DNA of 64,000 bases from an uncultured Pontibacter sp. (GTDB lineage: Bacteria; Bacteroidota; Bacteroidia; Cytophagales; Hymenobacteraceae). Below are positions 56,634 through 64,000 of the stretch, piece after piece. The notes under the pieces were generated by a model, which searched no databases, was not told where the DNA came from, and worked only from the letters and a program-made list of their open reading frames with translations. The stretch spans positions 290,368-354,367 of the forward strand of contig NZ_CANLZM010000004.1 of assembly GCF_947495565.1 (NCBI RefSeq), in the 5' to 3' direction. The translations under genes and the position numbers were made by a program. Within the stretch, counting starts at the first letter, position 1; each line of letters starts with the position of its first letter.

Positions 56634-58283
56634 ATGACAGAAGATCTATGGTATAAAAACGCCATTATTTACAGCCTGGACCTGGAAACATTTATGGATT
56701 TTGACGGAGATGGCGTCGGTGACTTTCAGGGGCTGACCCGCCGTTTAGACTATCTCCACGCCATGGGCGTAGACACAGTCTGGCTGGCACCTTTTCAGCC
56801 CACTCCCAACAAGGACAATGGGTATGATATAAAAGATTATTACGGTGTAGACCAACGGCACGGCTCCAGCGGCAACTTTGTGGAGTTTATGCACCAGGCT
56901 AAAAAGCGCGGCATCAAAGTAATTATCGACCTCGTGGTAAACCATACTTCCGATGAGCACCCTTGGTTTAAGGATTCGCGCAGCAGCAAAGACGCCAAGC
57001 ACCGTGATTGGTATGTGTGGTCTGACAAGAAGCCCTCCGACTGGAATGAAGGCATGGTTTTTCCGGGCGTGCAGGAGGCAACCTGGACGTACGATAAAAA
57101 AGCAAAAGCCTGGTACTTCCACCGCTTCTACGAATTTCAGCCAGACCTTAATATGGATAACCCGGAGGTACGCGCCGAAATAAACCGCATTGTTGGTTTT
57201 TGGCTGGAAATGGGTGTGGCAGGTTTCAGAGTGGATGCCGTTCCGTTTATGCTGGAGACTCCCGCCCCTGGCCCTAAAAACCCAGTTTATAAATTTAGTT
57301 ACCTGCGGGATCTGCGCCGCTTTCTGCAGTGGCGGCGCGGCGACGCGATTCTGTTGGGTGAGGCAAATGTGCTGCCAGAGGAGACAAAAAAATACTTTGG
57401 TGAAGAAGGCAGCGGCATCCACCTCATGTTTAACTTCTACGTGAATCAGTACATGTTTTACGCGCTGGCCACCAGCGACATAGAACCACTGAAGGAGGCT
57501 TTGGAAGCAACGCGTATCCAGTTCCCGACATCGCAATGGGCACACTTTCTGCGAAACCACGACGAACTGGACCTTGGTCGGCTTACTGAAGAACAGCGGC
57601 AGAAGGTTTTTGCCCGTTTCGGGCCGGATGAAAATATGCAGCTTTATGACCGGGGCATCCGCCGCCGTTTGTCCACCATGCTGGGCAACAGGCAGCAGAG
57701 CGAGTTAGCCTATAGCCTTATGTTCTCGCTGCCAGGTACGCCGGTTATTCGTTACGGCGATGAAATAGGTATGGGTGATGACCTCAGCCTGAAAGAAAGA
57801 GACGCCGTGCGAACGCCTATGCAATGGTCTGACGATAAGCAAGCCGGTTTCTCAGAGGCCGATAAACTGATCCATCCTATTATAGACAAGGGGCCATATG
57901 CGTACCACCACGTTAACGTAGAGACTCAGCGCCGCATACCAGACTCGCTACTCAACTGGATGACAACACTTATAAGGCTTCGGCAGGAGTGTACCGAAAT
58001 AGGTTGGGGAGACTGGCAGATACTTGAAATTAACAACCCGCACATTTTGGGTATGCATTATATGTGGCAAGGCAGCTCACTTTTGATTTTCCATAATTTT
58101 GATGAAAAAGCCCATGAAATTGTGCTTGACCTGGAACAGGAAACTAAGGGAAAGCTAATTGACCTGATGCAAAATGAAGAAAGCATAGCCGATGAAGAAG
58201 GCCAGCACCACATTACGCTTCCCGCCTATGGCTACCGCTGGTTTAGGGCCGGGGACTTAAGCCATATCATGCAGAAAGGGTAA
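56634..58283 (+). CDS. GH13 alpha-amylase family enzyme, trehalose synthase-like
   Basis: A 549-residue glycoside hydrolase family 13 protein close to maltose/trehalose interconverting enzymes. It begins with TEDLWYKNAIIYSLDLETF. Catalytic residues are the nucleophile Asp201 in GFRVDAVPF, the acid/base Glu243 in LLGEANV and Asp310 in LRNHDELDL, plus the DLVVNHTSDEH calcium/active-site block. The domain ends with the usual C-terminal beta sandwich, without a fused maltokinase. Trehalose synthase is the best call. An oligo-1,6-glucosidase-like activity is the alternative. Confidence 0.85.
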   Translation: MTEDLWYKNAIIYSLDLETFMDFDGDGVGDFQGLTRRLDYLHAMGVDTVWLAPFQPTPNKDNGYDIKDYYGVDQRHGSSGNFVEFMHQAKKRGIKVIIDLVVNHTSDEHPWFKDSRSSKDAKHRDWYVWSDKKPSDWNEGMVFPGVQEATWTYDKKAKAWYFHRFYEFQPDLNMDNPEVRAEINRIVGFWLEMGVAGFRVDAVPFMLETPAPGPKNPVYKFSYLRDLRRFLQWRRGDAILLGEANVLPEETKKYFGEEGSGIHLMFNFYVNQYMFYALATSDIEPLKEALEATRIQFPTSQWAHFLRNHDELDLGRLTEEQRQKVFARFGPDENMQLYDRGIRRRLSTMLGNRQQSELAYSLMFSLPGTPVIRYGDEIGMGDDLSLKERDAVRTPMQWSDDKQAGFSEADKLIHPIIDKGPYAYHHVNVETQRRIPDSLLNWMTTLIRLRQECTEIGWGDWQILEINNPHILGMHYMWQGSSLLIFHNFDEKAHEIVLDLEQETKGKLIDLMQNEESIADEEGQHHITLPAYGYRWFRAGDLSHIMQKG

Positions 58284-58327
58284 CTACCAGCAAATACAAA
58301 GTATAAACCAGTAACTTAAGTTATAGA

Positions 58328-58852
58328 ATGAGCAGAGCATTTGTAAAAGAAGATGATGCTGGAGAAGCACCTATTATTCCGCCACGCGCTGCCCTACCAC
58401 CTGGCGTAGCTAATTATGTTACGCCAGGTGGTTTGGAAAAACTACGTGAGGAAATGGCTGAACTGGAGGCGGAACGGAGTAAGGCAGAGGCAAATCATGA
58501 AGACGAGGCAAACCGTACACGCCAGCTCACTATTTTAAACAGCCGAATAAGCGCGCTGAATAACAGGCTGGCAAGTGCTAAAATCATAGATCCTGCCAAT
58601 CAACCTTCAGATGAAGTACGTTTTGGAGCCACAGTTACCCTGCTCACGCTGAAGGGCGGCAAAGTTGGCTTAAAGCGTGTTTTCACGATTGTGGGTGTAG
58701 ACGAAGCAGACGTGGCGGCAGGTAAAATAGCGTTTGTGGCTCCTATTGCACGTGCTATTCAAGGAGCTAAGGCTGGCCAGAAAGTTACTCTTCGACTTGG
58801 CAAAAATGAGGAGCTGGTGGAGATAACTGAAATCTTCTACCAAACTACCTGA
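58328..58852 (+). CDS. GreA/GreB family transcription elongation factor
   Basis: A 174-residue factor that would help stalled RNA polymerase cleave and restart its transcript. An unusual N-terminal proline-rich segment (PIIPPRAALPPGVANYV) precedes the helical hairpin (GLEKLREEMAELEAERSKAEA). The C-terminal FKBP-like domain follows (VRFGATVTLLTLKGG ... PIARAIQGAKAG). Bacteroidota often have such a short GreB-like paralogue besides GreA. The stop is only four bases from the end of the convergent gene, with no hairpin between. Confidence 0.88.
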   Translation: MSRAFVKEDDAGEAPIIPPRAALPPGVANYVTPGGLEKLREEMAELEAERSKAEANHEDEANRTRQLTILNSRISALNNRLASAKIIDPANQPSDEVRFGATVTLLTLKGGKVGLKRVFTIVGVDEADVAAGKIAFVAPIARAIQGAKAGQKVTLRLGKNEELVEITEIFYQTT

Positions 58853-58856
58853 AACG

Positions 58857-59312
58857 CTAGCTTGAATGGTCGGCAATGATTTTCCAGCCATCAGCAAACC
58901 GTCTGAAGATAACAGAGAAGTGCCCTTCCAGATCTCCTTTGGCTGCATCGCGCTGCAAGTGCCATTTGCCTACCACCAGCATAGTCTCCGGAGAAAGCTG
59001 TCGTAGTTCCTTCAGGTCGAAGTTGAGTTTGCCCATAGCGGAGGCATCCGGGTAGCTGCGCTTGTAATTGTCAAGTGTCTGCTGCCAGCCGTAAGTCAGC
59101 CCACGGGACCCGATGAACAAGAGTGAGTCGGATCGCCAATACCCCTGCATGTAGCACTCCAAATCGCCGGCGCTCCAGCACTGGGCCTGCTCCTCCAGTA
59201 CCTGGCGCACTTCGGCATTAGTGTTTGTTGTAGAAACAGTGGTTTGCGTGCTGCTGCAGGCACTTAGGCCAAGCATACTAACAGCTAGCAAGAAGTATAA
59301 CTTATTTTTCAT
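58857..59312 (-). CDS. SnoaL/NTF2-like lipoprotein (DUF4440 type)
   Basis: A 151-residue lipoprotein with lipobox GLSAC near residue 18. The mature part is a single NTF2-like cone domain (EEQAQCWSAGDLECYMQGYW ... FRRFADGWKIIADHSS). Such domains bind small ligands or act as isomerases; this subgroup is uncharacterised. The ATG at 59312 overlaps the end of mtgA by 11 bases, so the two are coupled. A longer frame upstream would run through mtgA. Confidence 0.75.
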   Translation of the reverse strand: MKNKLYFLLAVSMLGLSACSSTQTTVSTTNTNAEVRQVLEEQAQCWSAGDLECYMQGYWRSDSLLFIGSRGLTYGWQQTLDNYKRSYPDASAMGKLNFDLKELRQLSPETMLVVGKWHLQRDAAKGDLEGHFSVIFRRFADGWKIIADHSS

Positions 59313-60036
59313 CTTTCTCTGGTAAGATCTCTTTGATGTAAGTCGCGCCTCCCAAGCGCCCCATAGCACGTGCAATGCGTACCCGGCGGGTGAGCACATA
59401 AGGAGAAGGTCTTTTAGCGGAGTATTTAATTGGGTTAGGCAGCACCGCCGCCAGTAGTGCCGACTGCTGGCGCCCCACCTCGCTTGCGGGTTTCCTGAAA
59501 AACTGCTGCGAGGCTGCTTCCACCCCAAAAACACCGTCACCCATCTCTGCAATGTTCAGGTATACTTCTAAAATGCGCTCCTTGCCCCAAAGCACCTCAA
59601 TAAGTACGGTAAAATAGGCCTCCATGGCTTTACGCAGATAACTACGGCCATGCCACAGAAAAACATTTTTGGCTACCTGCTGGCTAATGGTACTGCCGCC
59701 CCGAATGTTGCCCCCCTTCTGATTTCTCTTGAACGCATCTGATATGGCATCAAAGTCGAAGCCGTGGTGCTGCAGAAACTTTTGGTCTTCTGAGGCAACA
59801 ACAGCCAAAGGCAGCTGATCCGACATCTCCTCCAGCGAAACAAATTTATACTTTATGCCTGGATTTTCTTTATCTGCAGCACCAGCCTCAGCGCGGCGCT
59901 TTATCATGTGCAGCGTGGCCGGAGGGGCTACCCATCGGTACACCAGCACCCATGCTACGCTCATCAGAAAAAGGCTGAGCATCAGCTTCACAAAAAGCAG
60001 TTTAAGCTGCCTTACCCCCAGTCGTTTTTTAGCCAT
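59302..60036 (-). CDS. mtgA: Monofunctional peptidoglycan glycosyltransferase
   Basis: Polymerises lipid II glycan chains at the inner membrane without a transpeptidase domain. The 244-residue protein has one N-terminal membrane anchor (about 14-32) and the GT51 motifs: ASEDQKFLQHHGFD with the catalytic glutamate, RGGSTISQQVAKN, KERILEVYLN and the AALLAAVLPNP-like block. The length is typical for MtgA. It is transcribed with the overlapping lipoprotein gene. Confidence 0.94.
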   Translation of the reverse strand: MAKKRLGVRQLKLLFVKLMLSLFLMSVAWVLVYRWVAPPATLHMIKRRAEAGAADKENPGIKYKFVSLEEMSDQLPLAVVASEDQKFLQHHGFDFDAISDAFKRNQKGGNIRGGSTISQQVAKNVFLWHGRSYLRKAMEAYFTVLIEVLWGKERILEVYLNIAEMGDGVFGVEAASQQFFRKPASEVGRQQSALLAAVLPNPIKYSAKRPSPYVLTRRVRIARAMGRLGGATYIKEILPEKDEK

Positions 60037-60059
60037 TCCGGTGCTTTTTCATTTGGCCG

Positions 60060-60067
60060 CAAAGGTA
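60060..60067 (-). promoter_or_regulatory. Bacteroidota -7 promoter box for mtgA
   Basis: Read on the minus strand this is TACCTTTG, an exact TAnnTTTG match, 24 bases before the mtgA ATG. Confidence 0.6.
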
Positions 60068-60203
60068 AGGAGTTTAGGGTATTTTCCTAACGCGGAAGGA
60101 GTTGCTCGCCAACGTAAGCTAGCGAGTAAGCGTAGGGTAAAACAGGCAGCAGCGTTTGCTGTTGTTTCTAAGTGGAACATCATAGTATAAAAACGATAAA
60201 CCT

Positions 60204-60845
60204 ATGCCCTCAACCAAATACCTGCCGCTTTTTCCGTTAAATATTGTGGTGTTTCCGGAAGAGAAGCTTAACCTGCACATTTTTGAGCCGCGCTACAAGC
60301 AGTTGGTACTAGATTGTGTGGAGAGCGGCAGCACGTTCGGAATACCAACCTACATCCAGAACGGAGTTGGCTTATACGGCACCGAGGTTGAGCTCCTGCA
60401 TGTCGAGAAGAAGTATGATAACGGTGAAATGGATATCCGCACCAAAGGCCTGCATATTTTTAAGATGCTGCAGTTTGATAAGTTGGCCCCTAACAGACTG
60501 TACGCGGGCGGAGAGGTAGAGCTGGTGGAAAACAAGTTTGATGAAGACATCATCACAAAGCTAAAAATACGGGAACTGCTCGAAAAACTTTATGACACAT
60601 TGGGCCTTGGCAACCTGTACCTGGAGCTTCCCGAAGATTTCAACAGCTATGACATCGCACATCAGCTTGGCCTGAACACAGAGCAGGAATATGCGCTGCT
60701 GCAACTTCTTAGCGAAAAAGAGCGCCAGGAAGTGATACTGTTGCACCTGCAGCAGCTGCTGCCCATACTTCTGGAAACCGAAAAACTGAAAGAGCGCGTG
60801 CGCCTGAACGGCCACTTCAAAAACCTGACGCCACCAAACTTTTAA
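60204..60845 (+). CDS. Lon N-terminal (substrate-binding) domain protein
   Basis: A 213-residue protein consisting of the LON substrate-binding domain alone, without ATPase or protease domains. It opens KYLPLFPLNIVVFPEEKLNL and contains HIFEPRYKQLVLDC. Stand-alone Lon-N proteins are widespread but have no established function; roles in protein quality control are guesses. It is followed after 21 bases by a phosphoesterase gene and may be cotranscribed. Confidence 0.85.
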   Translation: MPSTKYLPLFPLNIVVFPEEKLNLHIFEPRYKQLVLDCVESGSTFGIPTYIQNGVGLYGTEVELLHVEKKYDNGEMDIRTKGLHIFKMLQFDKLAPNRLYAGGEVELVENKFDEDIITKLKIRELLEKLYDTLGLGNLYLELPEDFNSYDIAHQLGLNTEQEYALLQLLSEKERQEVILLHLQQLLPILLETEKLKERVRLNGHFKNLTPPNF

Positions 60846-60866
60846 GCACTGCGCTGTTTATACTAT

Positions 60867-62048
60867 ATGCTGGTATACTTCATCATTATTGTTCCGGTAC
60901 TATTCCTTTCTTTTTTGATCTTCAGCTATTGGCAGGAGCGCAAGTACAGGCGTAAACCTTTTTACAGGCTTTCGGATGTAGGGTGGCAGCGGCAATCTCC
61001 TCCCCCTGTGGCTGATTTGCTTCATTCTGTGGCACTGCTCGGCGATGTAGGCGCCATTGCCACTGACGGCTCAGACCCAGTGCTTAAGCTGGCGCAGCAA
61101 TGGCAGCAGGAAGCAAAGGAAAGAGGCACCATGGTTTTTTTGGGGGATAACCTCTACCCTATCGGCTTGCCCGAAGCCGGCCACCGCCACCGCGAAATGG
61201 CAGAATCCCGGCTAAACACACTAATCCAAAGTATAAAAAGCTATCCGGGGCAAGGCATTTTTCTGGGAGGCAACCACGACTGGCTAAAAGGAGGTGTGGG
61301 CGGATACAAGCAGCTGTTGCGGCAGGAGCAGTATGTGCAGGAGCATCTGCCGCAGCAAAACAGTTACCTGCCGCCCAACGGCTGCCCCGGCCCCACCTGC
61401 CTGCAGTTGTCCGAAGGGCTGCTGTTAGTGGTTATCAATACACAGTGGTTTGTGCAGCGCGGCGAAAAGCCTCTGGGCAGCAAAGCCGGCTGCCCTTACA
61501 ATGATATTGAAGAGTTTTTTGTGCGCTTAAACAAGCTCCTGAAGCGCAACAGCCACCAACGTATACTTATCGCTTCGCATCACCCGCTGTACAGCAATGC
61601 CATGCATGGCGGCAAGTTTACCATGAAGCAGCATATCTTTCCGCTCACAGCACTCCACAAGCGGTTCCTGATTCCGCTGCCGATTTTTGGGTCGCTTTAC
61701 CCGTTTTACCGCAAAATGTTTGGCGCCTATGAAGACATGTCGCACCGCAAGTATAAAAAAATGCGCAAGCGGCTATTGCGCATTTTTCATCGGTACGATA
61801 ACCTGATTTACGTGGGAGGCCATGATCATAACCTGCAGTACTTTAATGTACAGGGCAACCATTACATTGTAAGCGGCTCAGGCAGTAAAACAGCGTTCGT
61901 GAAAAAAGGAGGCAGAGCCACGTTTGCCATGGAGGCCCTTGGTTTCTTTGTGCTGAACTACTACACAAACGGACAAGTATGGATGGAGTGCCGTGCTGTA
62001 TCAGACAACCCGGAGAAAGGTATTGTGGTATTCCGTAAGCCTATTTAG
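60867..62048 (+). CDS. Membrane-anchored metallophosphoesterase
   Basis: A 393-residue calcineurin-like phosphoesterase. One N-terminal membrane segment (FIIIVPVLFLSFLIFSY) is followed by the metal-site motifs ALLGDVG, FLGDNLYP, GGNHDW, ASHHPLY and VGGHDHNLQYF. The arrangement resembles purple acid phosphatase-like or Bacteroidota phosphodiesterase-nuclease members. Its substrate is unknown. It faces the convergent lipid-kinase gene with no clear terminator between. Confidence 0.87.
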   Translation: MLVYFIIIVPVLFLSFLIFSYWQERKYRRKPFYRLSDVGWQRQSPPPVADLLHSVALLGDVGAIATDGSDPVLKLAQQWQQEAKERGTMVFLGDNLYPIGLPEAGHRHREMAESRLNTLIQSIKSYPGQGIFLGGNHDWLKGGVGGYKQLLRQEQYVQEHLPQQNSYLPPNGCPGPTCLQLSEGLLLVVINTQWFVQRGEKPLGSKAGCPYNDIEEFFVRLNKLLKRNSHQRILIASHHPLYSNAMHGGKFTMKQHIFPLTALHKRFLIPLPIFGSLYPFYRKMFGAYEDMSHRKYKKMRKRLLRIFHRYDNLIYVGGHDHNLQYFNVQGNHYIVSGSGSKTAFVKKGGRATFAMEALGFFVLNYYTNGQVWMECRAVSDNPEKGIVVFRKPI

Positions 62049-62097
62049 CAATCAGCGAAGTATAACTTTTTAATTTTTATGCTTGTGCTGAAGCCTG

Positions 62098-63009
62098 TTA
62101 TAAGTCTTCTTTATCTTCTGTTTCCGGAAGTATAACTTTTAAGCTCTTCGAGTGCATCTCTACTTCTATTTTTTTTGCTGTCTCAACAGGCTCTCCATCA
62201 ATATGCATCACCTCTAAATCTTGATTATAAATGGTGGCACGCTTGCATTTCAAAATTCTCGTATATACACTCGTATCAATGCTATCGGTGTAAAGTTTGT
62301 AAAGTATACCTAAGCTGGCGGCTCTCGGAAAAGGCTCTATCAGGCAAATCTCAAACATGCCATCGTTTAAAATACCATCAGGATTGATGCTGGCATTCGA
62401 CCCCCAGGCATTGGCATTGGCTACAGTCACCATAAAAGCCTTGCCTTCATAAGTATCAGAATCAGTTTCTATCCTATAAGTTTTAGGTTCGTAGTTTAGG
62501 TACTCCTGCAAAGCAATCCAGGCATAAGCTCCCGGCCCCCGGGTATCCCCTTCGCAAAAGTTTTTTACCACCAGCGCATTAAAGCCTAAATCGCTCAGGT
62601 GGATAGATGGCGTGCCGTTTAACGTGATGGTATCTATGTTGCGGACCACATGGTTTTTAATCAGCTCCAGCGCCTCCTCCGTGTCCTGAGGTATATCCAA
62701 GTCTTTGGCAAGGCCGTTTCCGGAGCCAAGCGGAATGATGCCCAAAGGTGTGTTTGTACCTATCAGCAGGTCGCCTACCAGGCTAACCGTTCCATCTCCG
62801 CCAATAGCATACACCGCTTCATATTCATGCTCGCTTAGTTGCTTTTTTAAGTTCTCCTTATCGTTATCTCCGGTTGTGGTAAAAATTTCATACTGGATTT
62901 CATGCTCCAGGCATATAGCGGCTAAGTCTTCTTTCAGATCTTCTTTTTCAATATCTCCGGCTATAGGGTTCAGCACGAACAAAAGCTTTTTATGCTTGGT
63001 AAATTCCAT
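62098..63009 (-). CDS. Diacylglycerol kinase family lipid kinase (YegS/DgkB-like)
   Basis: A 303-residue soluble kinase. Motifs are LFVLNPIAG at the N-terminus, GGDGTVSLVGDLL and the PLGSGNGLAKDLDIP nucleotide/lipid loop near 90. NANAWGSNASINPDGILNDGMFEI near 200 is the conserved C-terminal domain entry. It phosphorylates diacylglycerol or a sphingoid-like lipid; Bacteroidota contain sphingolipids, so both are possible. It is a single gene. Confidence 0.9.
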   Translation of the reverse strand: MEFTKHKKLLFVLNPIAGDIEKEDLKEDLAAICLEHEIQYEIFTTTGDNDKENLKKQLSEHEYEAVYAIGGDGTVSLVGDLLIGTNTPLGIIPLGSGNGLAKDLDIPQDTEEALELIKNHVVRNIDTITLNGTPSIHLSDLGFNALVVKNFCEGDTRGPGAYAWIALQEYLNYEPKTYRIETDSDTYEGKAFMVTVANANAWGSNASINPDGILNDGMFEICLIEPFPRAASLGILYKLYTDSIDTSVYTRILKCKRATIYNQDLEVMHIDGEPVETAKKIEVEMHSKSLKVILPETEDKEDL

Positions 63010-63082
63010 ACATTATCAATTGATTCCTGTAGTTTCTGTTACGAAAAGCAGCGCAACAAGTAGTAAACTAGCGTTGTAACTT

Positions 63083-63895
63083 CTATTCAATTAGCCCCTC
63101 AGGCAACCCGCTTGGATACTCTCTTTGGATAGCGGCCTCTATTTTGGCCACGCGGTTGCCTGGGTTTGGGTGAGTCTGTAAAAACTCAGGTCCTCCACGG
63201 GAGCCGCCGCTTGCCTCCTCCAGTATTTGCATCACCCGCATCATAGAACGGGGATCGTATCCTGCGGATCCGGTAAGTTGCACCGCCAGCATATCTGATT
63301 CTAATTCATCTTCGCGACCATAGTTCATGTTTACGAGTTGCCCGATCATGGCTGCCACAGCTGCTCCGGAGCGGCTCGCCGGGTTTTCAGGGTCATATGT
63401 AGCGATGGCGGCCGCACCGGTGAGTCCCTGCGTCAGCTTGGCCTTGGCGAGCTGCTGCGCAGAATGCCTGGCCACCACATGACCTATCTCATGACCTAAA
63501 ACTCCTGCCAACTGCCCCTCCGACTCCAGCCGCCTTAGTAAACCTGCGGTAATAAAGATTTGGCCCCCTGGCAAAGCGAAAGCATTAACCGTCTGCTCAT
63601 CAGCCAGCAAATGAAAGTCAAATTGATAAGGAGTGTCTTTTACGCGGGTGCTCTGGACCAGCCGCTGGCCAATGGCTTTCACCTCTTGGGCCGCTTTCTG
63701 GTCCGGGTGCAGGCCGCCATACTGCTCGGCCATCTGCGGCGCTGCCTGTAGCCCTAACGCTATCTCCTGCTCCACTGTCATGTCTACCCGCTGCTCTTCG
63801 CCGGTAAACTCATTTTCTTCTGAGCTGCACCAGTATGTTACCAGCGAAACGGCAGCCACTAGCAAGGCAATGATAAATTTAATTACTGCTTTCAT
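63083..63895 (-). CDS. M48 family zinc metalloprotease
   Basis: A 270-residue envelope protease of the BepA/YcaL type with the HEIGH zinc motif at 135-139. NAFALPGGQIFITAGLLRR lies just before it, and the ELESDMLAVQLT third-ligand region follows. The N-terminus is a hydrophobic signal or anchor with WCSS, a possible lipobox lacking the usual -3 Leu. It is the second M48 protein in the window and likely also acts in outer-membrane protein quality control. The right flank to 64000 shows nothing further. Confidence 0.88.
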   Translation of the reverse strand: MKAVIKFIIALLVAAVSLVTYWCSSEENEFTGEEQRVDMTVEQEIALGLQAAPQMAEQYGGLHPDQKAAQEVKAIGQRLVQSTRVKDTPYQFDFHLLADEQTVNAFALPGGQIFITAGLLRRLESEGQLAGVLGHEIGHVVARHSAQQLAKAKLTQGLTGAAAIATYDPENPASRSGAAVAAMIGQLVNMNYGREDELESDMLAVQLTGSAGYDPRSMMRVMQILEEASGGSRGGPEFLQTHPNPGNRVAKIEAAIQREYPSGLPEGLIE

Positions 63896-64000
63896 GGGCT
63901 ATTTATAAATCTAGTATATCTTTTCCTGACTAACGTTTATTTCTCAGGCCATTGTGAAGCCTAACTCTTCAGGTCCTAGGTCTAATTTAGCGATGTTTTT

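Overview
The window reads as chromosome of a Bacteroidota bacterium of the order Cytophagales, most likely family Hymenobacteraceae (Pontibacter-like). The grounds are family-level: a C-terminal gliding-motility/type IX secretion (T9SS type B) sorting domain, promoters of the Bacteroidota form TAnnTTTG, a bacterial RNase P RNA, LytS/LytTR signalling, DUF2027-Smr and DUF2279 proteins. Most genes are moderately GC-rich. The polysaccharide locus (about 4.4-15.1 kb) is visibly AT-richer.

Layout. 0-4.4 kb: tail of an upstream gene (probably truB), ribF, a two-subunit CoA-transferase, and a GNAT-nitrilase fusion. 4.4-15.1 kb: a Wzx/Wzy-type surface polysaccharide locus with a Wzz-like chain-length protein, two GT4 and two GT2 glycosyltransferases, a flippase, two polymerase/ligase-like membrane proteins and a WbaP-type initiating phosphosugar transferase. 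15.2-30.3 kb: housekeeping genes (hisS, hutH, a T9SS-sorted PKD protein, YbaB, a GT2, a PspC-like protein, an OmpA/TPR lipoprotein, pdhB, DUF2279, DUF2027-Smr, rnpB, ligA). 30.5-40.2 kb: an ABC-2 exporter divergent from a LytS/LytTR pair, dapA, a YD-repeat-like lipoprotein, a cold-shock protein, creatininase, DinB and small envelope proteins.

40.2-45.5 kb is the accessory segment. It holds a 1322-residue Eco57I-like restriction-modification protein with a downstream helix-turn-helix partner. Beside them a DUF559 nuclease gene is bracketed by near-perfect inverted copies of a GC-rich palindromic repeat, and two more copies sit in a tandem of roughly 100-bp units. This DUF559/repeat unit is the best candidate for an undescribed mobile system. 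45.5-64 kb returns to ordinary genes: phosphoesterases, threonine aldolase, a base-excision glycosylase, topoisomerase IB, an M16 protease, two M48 proteases, an App1-like phosphatase, a TreS-like GH13, a GreA/B factor, MtgA, a Lon-N protein and a lipid kinase. A 134-bp MITE-like inverted-repeat element lies at 48.5 kb.

Across the window the word AAGTATAA/TTATACTT recurs far more often than expected, inside genes as well as between them. It is unexplained by any annotated feature. No tRNA, rRNA, CRISPR array, complete insertion sequence or prophage gene was recognised.
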